This document shows, in pieces, positions 1 to 6,233 of a stretch of 6,370 nucleotides of DNA. Source of the DNA: an uncultured beta proteobacterium. Its GTDB lineage: Bacteria > Pseudomonadota > Gammaproteobacteria > Burkholderiales > Burkholderiaceae_C. Each line of letters starts with the position of its first letter. The first letter of the stretch is position 1. The stretch lies in NCBI GenBank assembly GCA_903885415.1, contig CAISIP010000330.1:1-6370 (forward strand), in the 5' to 3' direction. The translations under genes and the position numbers were made by a program. The notes under the pieces were generated by a model, which was given only the letters and a program-made list of their open reading frames with translations, did no database searches and was not told the DNA's origin.

Positions 1-1
1 C

Positions 2-754
2 CCGGGGTACTTTTTGCTGCTGCCAATGCGCGCGATGCAGGACCCCGCCAGCCCTGCAGCGCGCAGCCCGCTGGCGCGCAACCGAATCGCCCCCTTGAGC
101 TTCTATGACCGCGACCATGGTGACGGCAGGGGCCCCGAACAAGGCGGGGCGCTGGGCTGGCTCGACGCGCTGCTGCGCGGCGAAGGCATCGTCGACGCAA
201 CCGGCGAGGCGTGGCTGCACTGTTACCCCCGCCTATGGGGCCATTGCTTCAAGCCGGTCAGCTTCTGGTTCTGCCACCGTGCGCCGGCGCACGACGGCGG
301 CTCGCTGCGTGCGATCGTCGTCGAGGTCAACAACACCTTTGGCGAGCGCCATTGCTACTTGCTGGACCAGCCCCGCTTCGGCGTCGAACTCTGCGCAGCC
401 AAGGCCTTCCATGTGTCGCCCTTTCTGGGCATCGAGGGCCGCTACCGCTTCCGCTTCACATGCGTCAGCCGGTCCGGTGTCGAACGCATGGTGGCACGCA
501 TCGACCACGACGACAGCGAGGGCTTGCTGCTACAGACCAGCGTCAGCGGCCGCCTGCTGGCGATCAGCCGATCAACGTTACGCCGAGCGCTGTGGCGCTA
601 TCCATTGATGACGATTGGCGTGGTGGCGCGCATCCACCTGCAAGCGGCAAGACTGTGGCTCAAGCGGGTGCCTTTCCTGCGCAAGCCCGCGCCACCCCCA
701 TCCCCCGTCACCCGAGGCACAACCGCCATGTCCCCGCCCATCGAAGCGCCATGA
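2..754 (+). CDS. DUF1365 family protein, 5' end cut off by window
   Basis: The reading frame is open from base 2, and the residues before the first in-frame start-like codons (PGYF, then LLLPMRA) still resemble the family, so the true start lies left of the window. Any start at 14 or later would be an artefact. Family-like blocks appear in order: an NR...LSFYDRDHG motif ending near 121, an aromatic block at 218-277 containing HCYPRLWG and FKPVSFWF, a VVEVNNTFGERHCYLL block near 316-363, and KAFHVSPFLG near 400-430. DUF1365 proteins have no settled biochemical role. They recur beside CFA-synthase-like methyltransferases and FAD-dependent amine-oxidase-like proteins, and are suspected partners in acyl-chain modification. 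No signal peptide can be judged because the N-terminus is missing. The last ~25 residues are Pro-rich and probably not part of the domain. The stop codon overlaps the next start as ATGA at 751-754, implying translational coupling with the methyltransferase. Confidence 0.9.
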   Translation, partial: PGYFLLLPMRAMQDPASPAARSPLARNRIAPLSFYDRDHGDGRGPEQGGALGWLDALLRGEGIVDATGEAWLHCYPRLWGHCFKPVSFWFCHRAPAHDGGSLRAIVVEVNNTFGERHCYLLDQPRFGVELCAAKAFHVSPFLGIEGRYRFRFTCVSRSGVERMVARIDHDDSEGLLLQTSVSGRLLAISRSTLRRALWRYPLMTIGVVARIHLQAARLWLKRVPFLRKPAPPPSPVTRGTTAMSPPIEAP

Positions 755-2004
755 ATACCCATACCGCTCCCCACGCCGTGCTGCCCGCCGGCACGCCACC
801 GGCCGCACGCGCGATGCTGCGGATGCTCGCCCGCCTGCGCCATGGCCACCTGACGCTCCAGCTCCCGGACGGTTCGCAGCAATTTTTCGGCCAGCACGCC
901 GGCACGGCGAACCGCAGCGCGCCCGAGGCCATGCTCGCACTGCGCAACTGGAATATCGGTGGCGCGGCACTCCGGTCGGGCGACATTGGCGTGGCCGAAA
1001 GCTATATCGCAGGCGACTGGAACACGCCCAACCTGAGCGACCTGCTCAAGCTGTTCATTGCCAACCGGCGCGAAGTTGACGAGGCGATCTACGGCAGCTG
1101 GCTAGGCCAGGCGCTGTACCGTCTGAGGCATTGGTTCAACCGCAACACCAAGTCCAACAGCCGAAAAAACATTCATGCCCACTACGACCTGGGCAACGCT
1201 TTCTACGCGCTGTGGCTCGACCCGAGCATGAACTACTCGTCGGCCTGGTTCGAGGGCGAGCATGGGCGGCCACTGCGAGACGCCCAGACGGCCAAGGTGC
1301 GCCGTGCGCTGCGCATGGTCGGACTCAAGGCCGGCGACCGGCTGCTGGAGATTGGATGCGGCTGGGGTGCCCTGGCCGAAATGGCGACCACCGAATTCGG
1401 CGCCAGCGTCGCCGGCGTCACGCTGAGCACCGAACAACTGGATTTCGCCAACCGACGGATGGGCGGGCTTGGCATCGATGCCGCCACCGGCCCGCGGGTC
1501 GATTTGCGGCTGCAGGATTACCGCGATATTGCAGATGGTCCGTACGACGCGATCTGCTCGATCGAGATGATTGAGGCCGTAGGGCGCGCCTATTGGCCCA
1601 CCTATTTCCAGACCGTCCACCGACTGCTCAAGCCCGGCGGACGGGCGTGCATTCAGAGCATCGTGATCGACGACGCGTTGTTCGAGCGCTATGTCAATTC
1701 GACCGACTTCATCCAGCAATACATATTTCCGGGCGGCTGCCTGCCCTGCCCGACAGAATTTCGCCGCCAGGCGGCCGCGGCCGGGCTGGAAGTCATCGAC
1801 GAGCTCGCGTTCGGCCAGGACTACGCCGAAACGCTCAGGCGCTGGCGCGCCACGTTCCTGTCCCGGCGCACTGACGTGCTGCAGCTTGGCTTCGACGAAC
1901 GGTTCATCCGTATTTGGGAGTTCTACCTCGCCTATTGCGAAGCCGCCTTCGACATGGCCAACATCGACCTGGTCCAGTACACGCTGGTCAGGCGCGCGGC
2001 ATGA
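751..2004 (+). CDS. CFA-synthase-like SAM-dependent fatty acid methyltransferase
   Basis: This 417-residue protein resembles cyclopropane-fatty-acyl-phospholipid synthases, which transfer a methylene or methyl group from S-adenosylmethionine to the double bond of phospholipid acyl chains at the inner membrane. Residues 1-150 form the family's N-terminal domain (DIGVAESYIAGDW, then HAHYDLGNAFY). The SAM-binding motif LEIGCGWG is at 199-206, followed by GVTLSTEQ and the acidic LQDYRD segment. A conserved SIEMIEAVG lies at 270-278, with E275 matching E. coli Glu239, and TDFIQQYIFPGG follows. Aligned from memory with E. coli Cfa, catalytic Cys139 is Ser164 and His266 is Gln302, while Tyr317 appears kept as Tyr392. 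This pattern fits the subgroup found beside DUF1365, which includes enzymes making methylated or furan fatty acids, so cyclopropane formation should not be assumed. The frame stays open back to 211, but the start at 751 is chosen because of the ATGA overlap with DUF1365. It also ends in an ATGA overlap with the next gene. Confidence 0.93.
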   Translation: MNTHTAPHAVLPAGTPPAARAMLRMLARLRHGHLTLQLPDGSQQFFGQHAGTANRSAPEAMLALRNWNIGGAALRSGDIGVAESYIAGDWNTPNLSDLLKLFIANRREVDEAIYGSWLGQALYRLRHWFNRNTKSNSRKNIHAHYDLGNAFYALWLDPSMNYSSAWFEGEHGRPLRDAQTAKVRRALRMVGLKAGDRLLEIGCGWGALAEMATTEFGASVAGVTLSTEQLDFANRRMGGLGIDAATGPRVDLRLQDYRDIADGPYDAICSIEMIEAVGRAYWPTYFQTVHRLLKPGGRACIQSIVIDDALFERYVNSTDFIQQYIFPGGCLPCPTEFRRQAAAAGLEVIDELAFGQDYAETLRRWRATFLSRRTDVLQLGFDERFIRIWEFYLAYCEAAFDMANIDLVQYTLVRRAA

Positions 2005-2549
2005 ATCGGCCATCGCGCCGTGCCGCTCTCGGCACGCTGCTGGCGTTGGCAGCCACAGGCGCAGCATGGGCGCAGCCGATAGAGATCGCAGCCGCCATGC
2101 CCGGGGCCAGAATGGGCGGCAGCACCCGCTTCACGGTGTGGGGCTTTGATGTCTACGACGCGGCCTTGTGGATAGCGCCGGGGTTCACGCCGAATGCCTA
2201 CGAGCGCCACGCTTTCGCGCTGGAGCTCGGCTACCTGCGCGACTTCAGCAGCGAGGCGATCAGCAGCCGCTCCATCGAGGAAATGCGTCGGCTTCCAGGG
2301 GGCGTACAGGCGCCGCTGCAGTCCTGGTACGGACTGCTTCGCAAGGCCTTCCCCGACTTGCGCCGGGGCGACCGGATGACCGGTTTTCACCGTCCCGGCG
2401 AAGGCGCCGTTTTCATGGCCAATGGCCAGACCACCGGGGTCATCGACGATGTCGAATTTGCACGCCTGTTCTTCGGCATCTGGCTGTCGCCCCATACCTC
2501 CGAGCCGAGGCTGCGCTCGGCGCTGCTGGCGCGCGTCGGCGGACCCTGA
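2001..2549 (+). CDS. Exported chalcone-isomerase-like protein
   Basis: The 182-residue product starts at the ATGA overlap with the methyltransferase stop, with a weak AGG eight bases upstream. Residues 1-24 form a clear signal peptide: SRR at 5-7, a Leu/Ala hydrophobic core at 10-22, and an AWA cleavage site before Q25. The SRRxxL arrangement is a loose match to a Tat motif, though Sec export is equally possible. The mature part matches the bacterial chalcone-isomerase-like family (PF16036 type), seen in GGSTRFTVWGFDVYDAALW, an ALELGYLRDFSSEAI segment, and a C-terminal LFFGIWLSPHTSEPRLR block. Despite the name, members are not shown to isomerise chalcones. The fold is shared with plant fatty-acid-binding proteins, so a periplasmic lipid or fatty acid binding role fits the neighbouring methyltransferase; that role is inferred. 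The family assignment is fairly secure and the function is unknown. Confidence 0.85.
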   Translation: MNRPSRRAALGTLLALAATGAAWAQPIEIAAAMPGARMGGSTRFTVWGFDVYDAALWIAPGFTPNAYERHAFALELGYLRDFSSEAISSRSIEEMRRLPGGVQAPLQSWYGLLRKAFPDLRRGDRMTGFHRPGEGAVFMANGQTTGVIDDVEFARLFFGIWLSPHTSEPRLRSALLARVGGP

Positions 2550-2552
2550 GCC

Positions 2553-3827
2553 ATGGCCAGCCCTACCCCTGCGCAAGGGATCCAGTACGGACTGCTGGGC
2601 CTGCCACTGGCCTTTGTCGCCCTGCCGTTGTACGTGCTGCTACCCAACCACTACGCGCGCGCCTTCGGCGTTCCGCTGGCGACGCTGGGCGCCTTGTTGC
2701 TTGCGGCACGTCTGCTGGATGCCTTCACCGACCCGCTGATCGGTCGCTGGTGCGACCGGCTGTTCGCGCGCTCGCTGCACGCGGTGCTGGGCTGGGGTGC
2801 GGCCGCCGCGGTGGTACTGGCGGCGGGCTTTGGCCTGCTGTTTTTCCCGCCTACGCGCGAGCCACTGCCGCTGCTGCTGTGGGCCGGCCTGATGCTGGTT
2901 CTCACTTACGCCGCCTACAGCTTGCTGAGCGTCGCGCACCAGTCCTGGGGCGCGATGCTAGGCGGCGACGAGGCACAGCGCGGGCGCATCGTCGCCTGGC
3001 GCGAGGGCATGGGGCTGATCGGCGTCCTGCTGGCCTGCATAGCCGCGCTGGCGCTGGGAATGGCAGCCACCGTGGCGCTACTATGCGCCGCACTGGCGCT
3101 GGGCTGGCTGGGCTGGAGCCGCGCGCCGCGCCCGCACGCTGCGACGCAGGCACGAGCGGCCGGCCTTTGGCGGCCATTGGCTGAGCCCGGTTTCCAGCGC
3201 CTGCTGGCGGTCTATCTGCTCAACGGCATAGCGAGCGCGATACCGGCAACGCTGGTCCTGTTTTTTGTGCAGGACCGCTTGCAGACGCCTGCTGCACTGG
3301 AGCCGGTTTTTCTGGCGATCTATTTCGCCTGCGCAGCGCTGTCGATGGCGTTGTGGCTGCGCATCGTGCGGCGCAGCGGGCTGGCGCGCAGTTGGCTGAT
3401 GGGCATGCTGCTGGCAGTCGCAGCCTTTGTCTGGGCGACCCGGCTGGGAGAAGGCGACAGCACCGCCTTCATGGTGGTCTGCGCGATGTCGGGAGTCGCG
3501 CTGGGTTCCGATCTCGCGCTGCCCGGGGCGATGCTAGCCGGCGTCATCGCCCGCGCCGGCGACAGCGGCAGTGCCGAGGGCGCCTATTTCGGCTGGTGGA
3601 ACTTTGCCACCAAGCTCAATCTGGCGCTCGCGGCCGGCCTGTCGCTGCCGCTACTCGATCAGTTCGGCTATGCGCCCGGAGCGCGTGACGCCGCCGCCCT
3701 GCAGGCTCTGAGCTACGCCTATTGCCTGCTGCCCTGCGCGCTCAAGCTGGCCGCAGCCGGCACGCTATACCTGCTCATCATCCGCCCCGAAAACCAAAGG
3801 ACTATTTCATGCAACGACGCCATCTAA
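2553..3827 (+). CDS. MFS transporter, GPH (MFS_2) type, 12 predicted helices
   Basis: The 424-residue product is strongly hydrophobic, and I count twelve likely membrane helices from residue 13 to about 416. A cytoplasmic loop lies between helices 6 and 7, around HAATQARAAG. The loop after helix 2 carries R53-x2-D56-x3-D60-P-L-I-G64-x3-D68, the signature of the glycoside-pentoside-hexuronide:cation symporter family. Later family landmarks are AWREGMGLIG, SDLALPGAMLAG and YFGWWNFATKLN. GPH proteins usually couple uptake of sugars or other polar solutes to H+ or Na+, but the branch found in DUF1365/CFA operons has no known substrate and may move a lipid, lipid precursor or lysolipid. The usual Asp after PxxMLA in helix 10 is Gly here. 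The gene begins 3 nt after the chalcone-isomerase-like stop with only a weak GGCGGA ribosome site. Its last 19 nt overlap the next gene. Confidence 0.88.
   Translation: MASPTPAQGIQYGLLGLPLAFVALPLYVLLPNHYARAFGVPLATLGALLLAARLLDAFTDPLIGRWCDRLFARSLHAVLGWGAAAAVVLAAGFGLLFFPPTREPLPLLLWAGLMLVLTYAAYSLLSVAHQSWGAMLGGDEAQRGRIVAWREGMGLIGVLLACIAALALGMAATVALLCAALALGWLGWSRAPRPHAATQARAAGLWRPLAEPGFQRLLAVYLLNGIASAIPATLVLFFVQDRLQTPAALEPVFLAIYFACAALSMALWLRIVRRSGLARSWLMGMLLAVAAFVWATRLGEGDSTAFMVVCAMSGVALGSDLALPGAMLAGVIARAGDSGSAEGAYFGWWNFATKLNLALAAGLSLPLLDQFGYAPGARDAAALQALSYAYCLLPCALKLAAAGTLYLLIIRPENQRTISCNDAI
3796..3801 (+). promoter_or_regulatory. Ribosome binding site for the DUF3833 gene
   Basis: AAAGGA lies 7 nt before the ATG at 3809, inside the end of the transporter gene. 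It is the best Shine-Dalgarno match in the operon. It decides the start, since the frame is open from 3722 but only the ATG at 3809 yields a lipoprotein signal peptide. Confidence 0.7.
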
Positions 3828-4345
3828 TCGCCGCCGCGGCCGCCGCCGTCGCCGTACTGGCCGGCTGCGCATCGCCGCAGATCGGCGATTACCGCAACGA
3901 GAAACCCGTGCTCGAGCTGCGCAGCTACTTCAACGGAACGCTCGACGCCCATGGTGTTTTTACCGACCGCTGGGGCAAAGTGGTCAAGCGCTTTACGGTG
4001 CGCATGCAATGCAGTTGGCAGGGCAAGGACGGCGTGCTCGACGAGGATTTTCTCTATTCGGACGGAAGCCGGCAAAAGCGCGTGTGGCGCCTGACCGAGC
4101 TCGGCGACGGGCACTTCGAGGGCCGCGCCGACGATGTGGTCGGTGTCGCCCACGGACAGCAAATGGGCAACACGTTTCACTGGACCTACACCCTGGCATT
4201 GCCGGTGGATGGCCGGGTATACGAAGTGCAGTTCGACGACTGGATGTACCTGGTCGACGGGCAGGTGATGCTCAACCGCGCCGAGATGCGCAAATTCGGC
4301 ATCCGGCTCGGCGACGTCACGCTGTCTTTCACAAAGCGGCCCTGA
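3809..4345 (+). CDS. DUF3833 family outer-membrane lipoprotein
   Basis: The 178-residue product opens with MQRRHLI, an Ala/Val-rich hydrophobic stretch and a lipobox L17-A18-G19-C20. Cys20 should be diacylated and cleaved by signal peptidase II. Ala rather than Asp at position +2 predicts sorting to the outer membrane. The mature protein matches DUF3833: YFNGTLDAHGVFTDRWG, a FTVRMQCSW strand, DEDFLYSDG, VWRL, and a C-terminal block with DDWMYLVDG, LNRAEMRKFGI and LSFTK. The alternating hydrophobic/polar pattern suggests a beta-rich, possibly lipocalin-like fold, which is inference. No function is established, but the family recurs in operons with CFA-like methyltransferases and DUF1365, which suggests a role in envelope lipid handling. 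It overlaps the transporter gene by 19 nt. The short GCC-rich stretch at 3829-3860 only encodes the signal peptide. Confidence 0.9.
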   Translation: MQRRHLIAAAAAAVAVLAGCASPQIGDYRNEKPVLELRSYFNGTLDAHGVFTDRWGKVVKRFTVRMQCSWQGKDGVLDEDFLYSDGSRQKRVWRLTELGDGHFEGRADDVVGVAHGQQMGNTFHWTYTLALPVDGRVYEVQFDDWMYLVDGQVMLNRAEMRKFGIRLGDVTLSFTKRP

Positions 4346-4361
4346 AGCGCCCGCGAAGACC

Positions 4362-5138
4362 ATGGCCCTGAATCTACCCATCACACAATGGCATGGCAAA
4401 ACCGTCTGGCTGGTAGGTGCCTCCAGCGGAATCGGGCGCGCCACCGCCGCGCTGCTGCACCAGCGCGGCGCGCGGGTGATCGTTTCGGCGCGCAGCGCCC
4501 TTGCGCTCAATGACTTTGTCGTGCAGCACCCGGGAGCGATGGCGCTGGCATTCGACGCCACCGACCCCGCATCGGTGACCAGGGCGATGCAGGCAGTGCT
4601 CGCCAGCGGCCCGCTGCATGGACTGGTCTACTGCGCAGGCCATTACACGGCGATGCGCGCCGACGCGATCAACCTGCCGGACATGCTGCGCCATCTGCAG
4701 GTCAATTACATCGGTACGCTGAACCTGCTCGACGCCGTTCTTGCCCACTGGCTGCCAACCGACCAGACGGGCTGCTTCATCAGCCTGGTCGGCAGCGTCG
4801 CCGGCTATCGCGGCCTGCCCAACAGCCTTGCCTACGGCCCGACCAAGGCGGCACTGATCAACCTGGCGCAGACGCTCTACCTTGACCTGCGGGTCAAAGG
4901 TATTGGCGTTTCACTGATCAGCCCCGGCTTCGTCGCCACGCCGATGACGGCCCACAACGCGTTCCGCATGCCAGCGCTGATCTCGCCCGAGCAGGCGGCG
5001 CAGGAAATCCTCAAGGGCTGGGCACGCGGGAATTTCGAGATCCACTTTCCCAAGCGTTTCACGCTGTGGATGAAAGCGCTGGAGCTGCTACCCTACCGGC
5101 TCTACTTTTACTGCGTGCGGCGGGTGACCCGATCATGA
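4362..5138 (+). CDS. Short-chain dehydrogenase/reductase (SDR)
   Basis: The 258-residue protein is a classical NAD(P)H-dependent SDR of usual length. The cofactor motif GASSGIG is at residues 19-25, and a variant of the NNAG motif reads VYCAG at 89-93. The structural Asn is N115, and the catalytic set is Ser145, Tyr158 and Lys162 (YGPTK), all correctly spaced. The SPGFVATPMT block that follows the active site is also present. Arg26 and the SARS segment after strand 2 favour NADP(H), though this is tentative. No signal peptide is present, so the protein is cytosolic; aromatic and basic residues near the C-terminus (LWMKALELLPYRLYFYCVRR) could associate with membrane. The substrate is unknown; given the operon, an oxidised or methylated acyl chain is a reasonable guess. 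It starts 16 nt after the DUF3833 stop with poor ribosome-site complementarity, and ends in an ATGA overlap with the next gene. Confidence 0.92.
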   Translation: MALNLPITQWHGKTVWLVGASSGIGRATAALLHQRGARVIVSARSALALNDFVVQHPGAMALAFDATDPASVTRAMQAVLASGPLHGLVYCAGHYTAMRADAINLPDMLRHLQVNYIGTLNLLDAVLAHWLPTDQTGCFISLVGSVAGYRGLPNSLAYGPTKAALINLAQTLYLDLRVKGIGVSLISPGFVATPMTAHNAFRMPALISPEQAAQEILKGWARGNFEIHFPKRFTLWMKALELLPYRLYFYCVRRVTRS

Positions 5139-5563
5139 AACAACGCGTTGACGCCGTCGTTCGCGCATTCGAGACGCTGACGCCTGAGTCGGTGGACCGG
5201 CTGGGCGAGGTTTACGCGACCGACGCGCGCTTCACCGACCCCTTCAACGAGGTACAGGGGATCGCAGAGATACAGCGGATATTCCGACACATGTACCAGT
5301 CGCTGGAAGCGCCGCGCTTCGAGGTCCATGCCAGACTGCTTGATGGCGACCAGTGTTTCCTGACCTGGGACTTTAGCTTCTGTTTTCGCAGCTTCTACCG
5401 CGGGAAAATACAGACCGTGCGCGGGTCCAGCCATCTGGCTTTCAACCGCGACGGATTGGTCTGCATGCACCGGGACTACTGGGACGCGGCGCAGGAACTG
5501 TACGAAAAAATGCCGGTCGTGGGCTCCGCCATGCGTTGGCTGCGCCGCCGCGCCAACTCTTGA
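5135..5563 (+). CDS. NTF2/SnoaL-like small protein
   Basis: This 142-residue protein has the size and pattern of the NTF2-like (SnoaL) alpha+beta barrel. An N-terminal helix pair (VVRAFETLTPESVDRLGEVY) is followed by the hallmark ARFTDPFNEVQG at residues 31-42, then a helix (IQRIFRHMYQSL), and then strands ending at HRDYWDAAQELYEKMP. The fold serves as an enzyme (isomerase, cyclase, hydratase) or as a ligand-binding partner; D35 lies where acidic active-site residues often occur, but no reaction can be assigned. The start at 5135 is set by the ATGA overlap with the SDR stop and by a GGGTGA seven bases upstream. The tight coupling suggests it works with the SDR on the same substrate. No signal peptide is seen. 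It is the last gene of the operon. Confidence 0.85.
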   Translation: MKQRVDAVVRAFETLTPESVDRLGEVYATDARFTDPFNEVQGIAEIQRIFRHMYQSLEAPRFEVHARLLDGDQCFLTWDFSFCFRSFYRGKIQTVRGSSHLAFNRDGLVCMHRDYWDAAQELYEKMPVVGSAMRWLRRRANS

Positions 5564-5603
5564 GACGGTCGGTTCGGGCGCTGGCTCAGGCCGGCACCGT
5601 CTC
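5562..5603. terminator. Weak candidate two-way terminator: inverted repeat at convergent gene ends
   Basis: GAGACGGT at 5562-5569 is exactly complementary to ACCGTCTC at 5596-5603, giving an 8-bp stem around a 26-nt GC-rich loop. The arms cover the stop of the NTF2-like gene and the last codons of the GST gene. No T-run follows on either strand, so intrinsic termination is doubtful. This is the only hairpin I see at the operon's end. Confidence 0.3.
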
Positions 5604-6200
5604 GGCAAAGCTGGCGCGCAGCATCAGCTTGTCCTGCAGCTTGGCCAGCGTCGGGTAATCGGAGCGCCACGGCACCTGCGGAAAACGGAAGTCGAGGTAG
5701 CCGAGTGCACAGCCCACCGCTATATCGGCCAGGCTCAGGTAAATGCCAGCGCAGAAAGGTTTTTCACCGAGGCCACGGTGCATGGCCTTCAGGCTCGCGT
5801 GCACCTTGCCGAGTTGGCGATCGATCCACAACTGGCTGCGTTCGGCGTCGGTGCGGCCGTCCCAGGTCGCCTCCATCCGAGCCATTACTGCGGCGTCCAG
5901 CACGCCGTCGGCCAGCGCTTCCCATGTCTTGACCTCCGCGCGCGCGCGGCCCAGCGCCGGAATCAGCTTGCCGACCGGCGACAGGGTGTCGAGATATTCG
6001 ACGATCACGCGCGAATCGAACAGCGCCTCGGCGCCGTCCATCACCAGGCAGGGCACCTTGCCCAGGGGATTGCTCTCGCCGATCTTGGTCTCGGCCGACC
6101 AGACGTTCTCGCTGACCAAATGGTAGTCGAGCTTTTTTTCGGCCATCACGATGCGCACCTTGCGTACATAGGGACTCGACCCGGATCCGATGAGTTTCAT
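5586..6200 (-). CDS. Glutathione S-transferase, YibF-like
   Basis: The 204-residue product has a thioredoxin-fold N-terminal domain (about 1-75) and an all-helical C-terminal domain. It resembles E. coli YibF (about 200 residues) in the opening MKLIGS..SP.VRK, in NPLGKVPCLV, and in the ending GYLDFR. S9, followed by PYVRK, is the likely glutathione-activating residue. Pro50 in GKVPCL is the cis-proline, and D62-S63 (LFDSRVIVEYLD) binds the gamma-glutamyl group of glutathione. The C-terminal domain carries LADGVLDAA and SLADIAVGCALGYLDF, typical of this branch. It is cytosolic and would conjugate or reduce electrophiles with glutathione; the physiological substrate is unknown. The gene converges on the operon with a 22-bp gap and diverges from purB. 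I recall this GST/purB pairing as common in betaproteobacteria, so the gene probably belongs to the chromosome backbone, not the lipid operon. No good ribosome site precedes the ATG at 6200. Confidence 0.92.
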   Translation of the reverse strand: MKLIGSGSSPYVRKVRIVMAEKKLDYHLVSENVWSAETKIGESNPLGKVPCLVMDGAEALFDSRVIVEYLDTLSPVGKLIPALGRARAEVKTWEALADGVLDAAVMARMEATWDGRTDAERSQLWIDRQLGKVHASLKAMHRGLGEKPFCAGIYLSLADIAVGCALGYLDFRFPQVPWRSDYPTLAKLQDKLMLRASFAETVPA

Positions 6201-6227
6201 GTGGCGAACGTAGTTGCAGGAACGCCC

Positions 6228-6233
6228 ATTCTA
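6228..6233 (-). promoter_or_regulatory. Possible -10 element for the GST gene
   Basis: On the minus strand TAGAAT reads from 6233 to 6228, 27 nt before the GST start codon, giving a leader of about 20 nt. The -35 region around 6250-6256 reads TTTCGC or GTTTCG, a poor match to TTGACA. This is a weak prediction from one hexamer. Confidence 0.3.

Noticed and set aside
211..750. Long in-frame extension upstream of the methyltransferase start
   Set aside because: The frame is open by GC-rich chance, but this stretch codes for DUF1365 in another frame. The ATGA overlap at 751 gives a normal family start.
2013..2033. Twin-arginine (Tat) export signal in the chalcone-isomerase-like protein
   Set aside because: SRRAAL fits only loosely, since the usual Phe and following Lys are absent, so I keep export as certain but the route as undecided.
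1102..2067. 321-codon antisense reading frame opposite the methyltransferase gene
   Set aside because: It shows no recognisable domain, and its residues mirror the codons of the clear plus-strand gene. Long antisense frames are expected at this GC content.
2168..3184. 338-codon plus-strand frame overlapping two genes
   Set aside because: It is Arg/Ala/Gly-rich with no domain and crosses the boundary between the chalcone-isomerase-like and transporter genes, both of which match families in their own frames.
3829..3860. GCC-rich run resembling a short tandem repeat
   Set aside because: It encodes the Ala-rich hydrophobic core of the lipoprotein signal peptide and is not a regular repeat.
3824..4561. 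245-codon antisense frame opposite the lipoprotein and SDR genes
   Set aside because: It has no domain and spans two convincing plus-strand genes, so it is a composition shadow.
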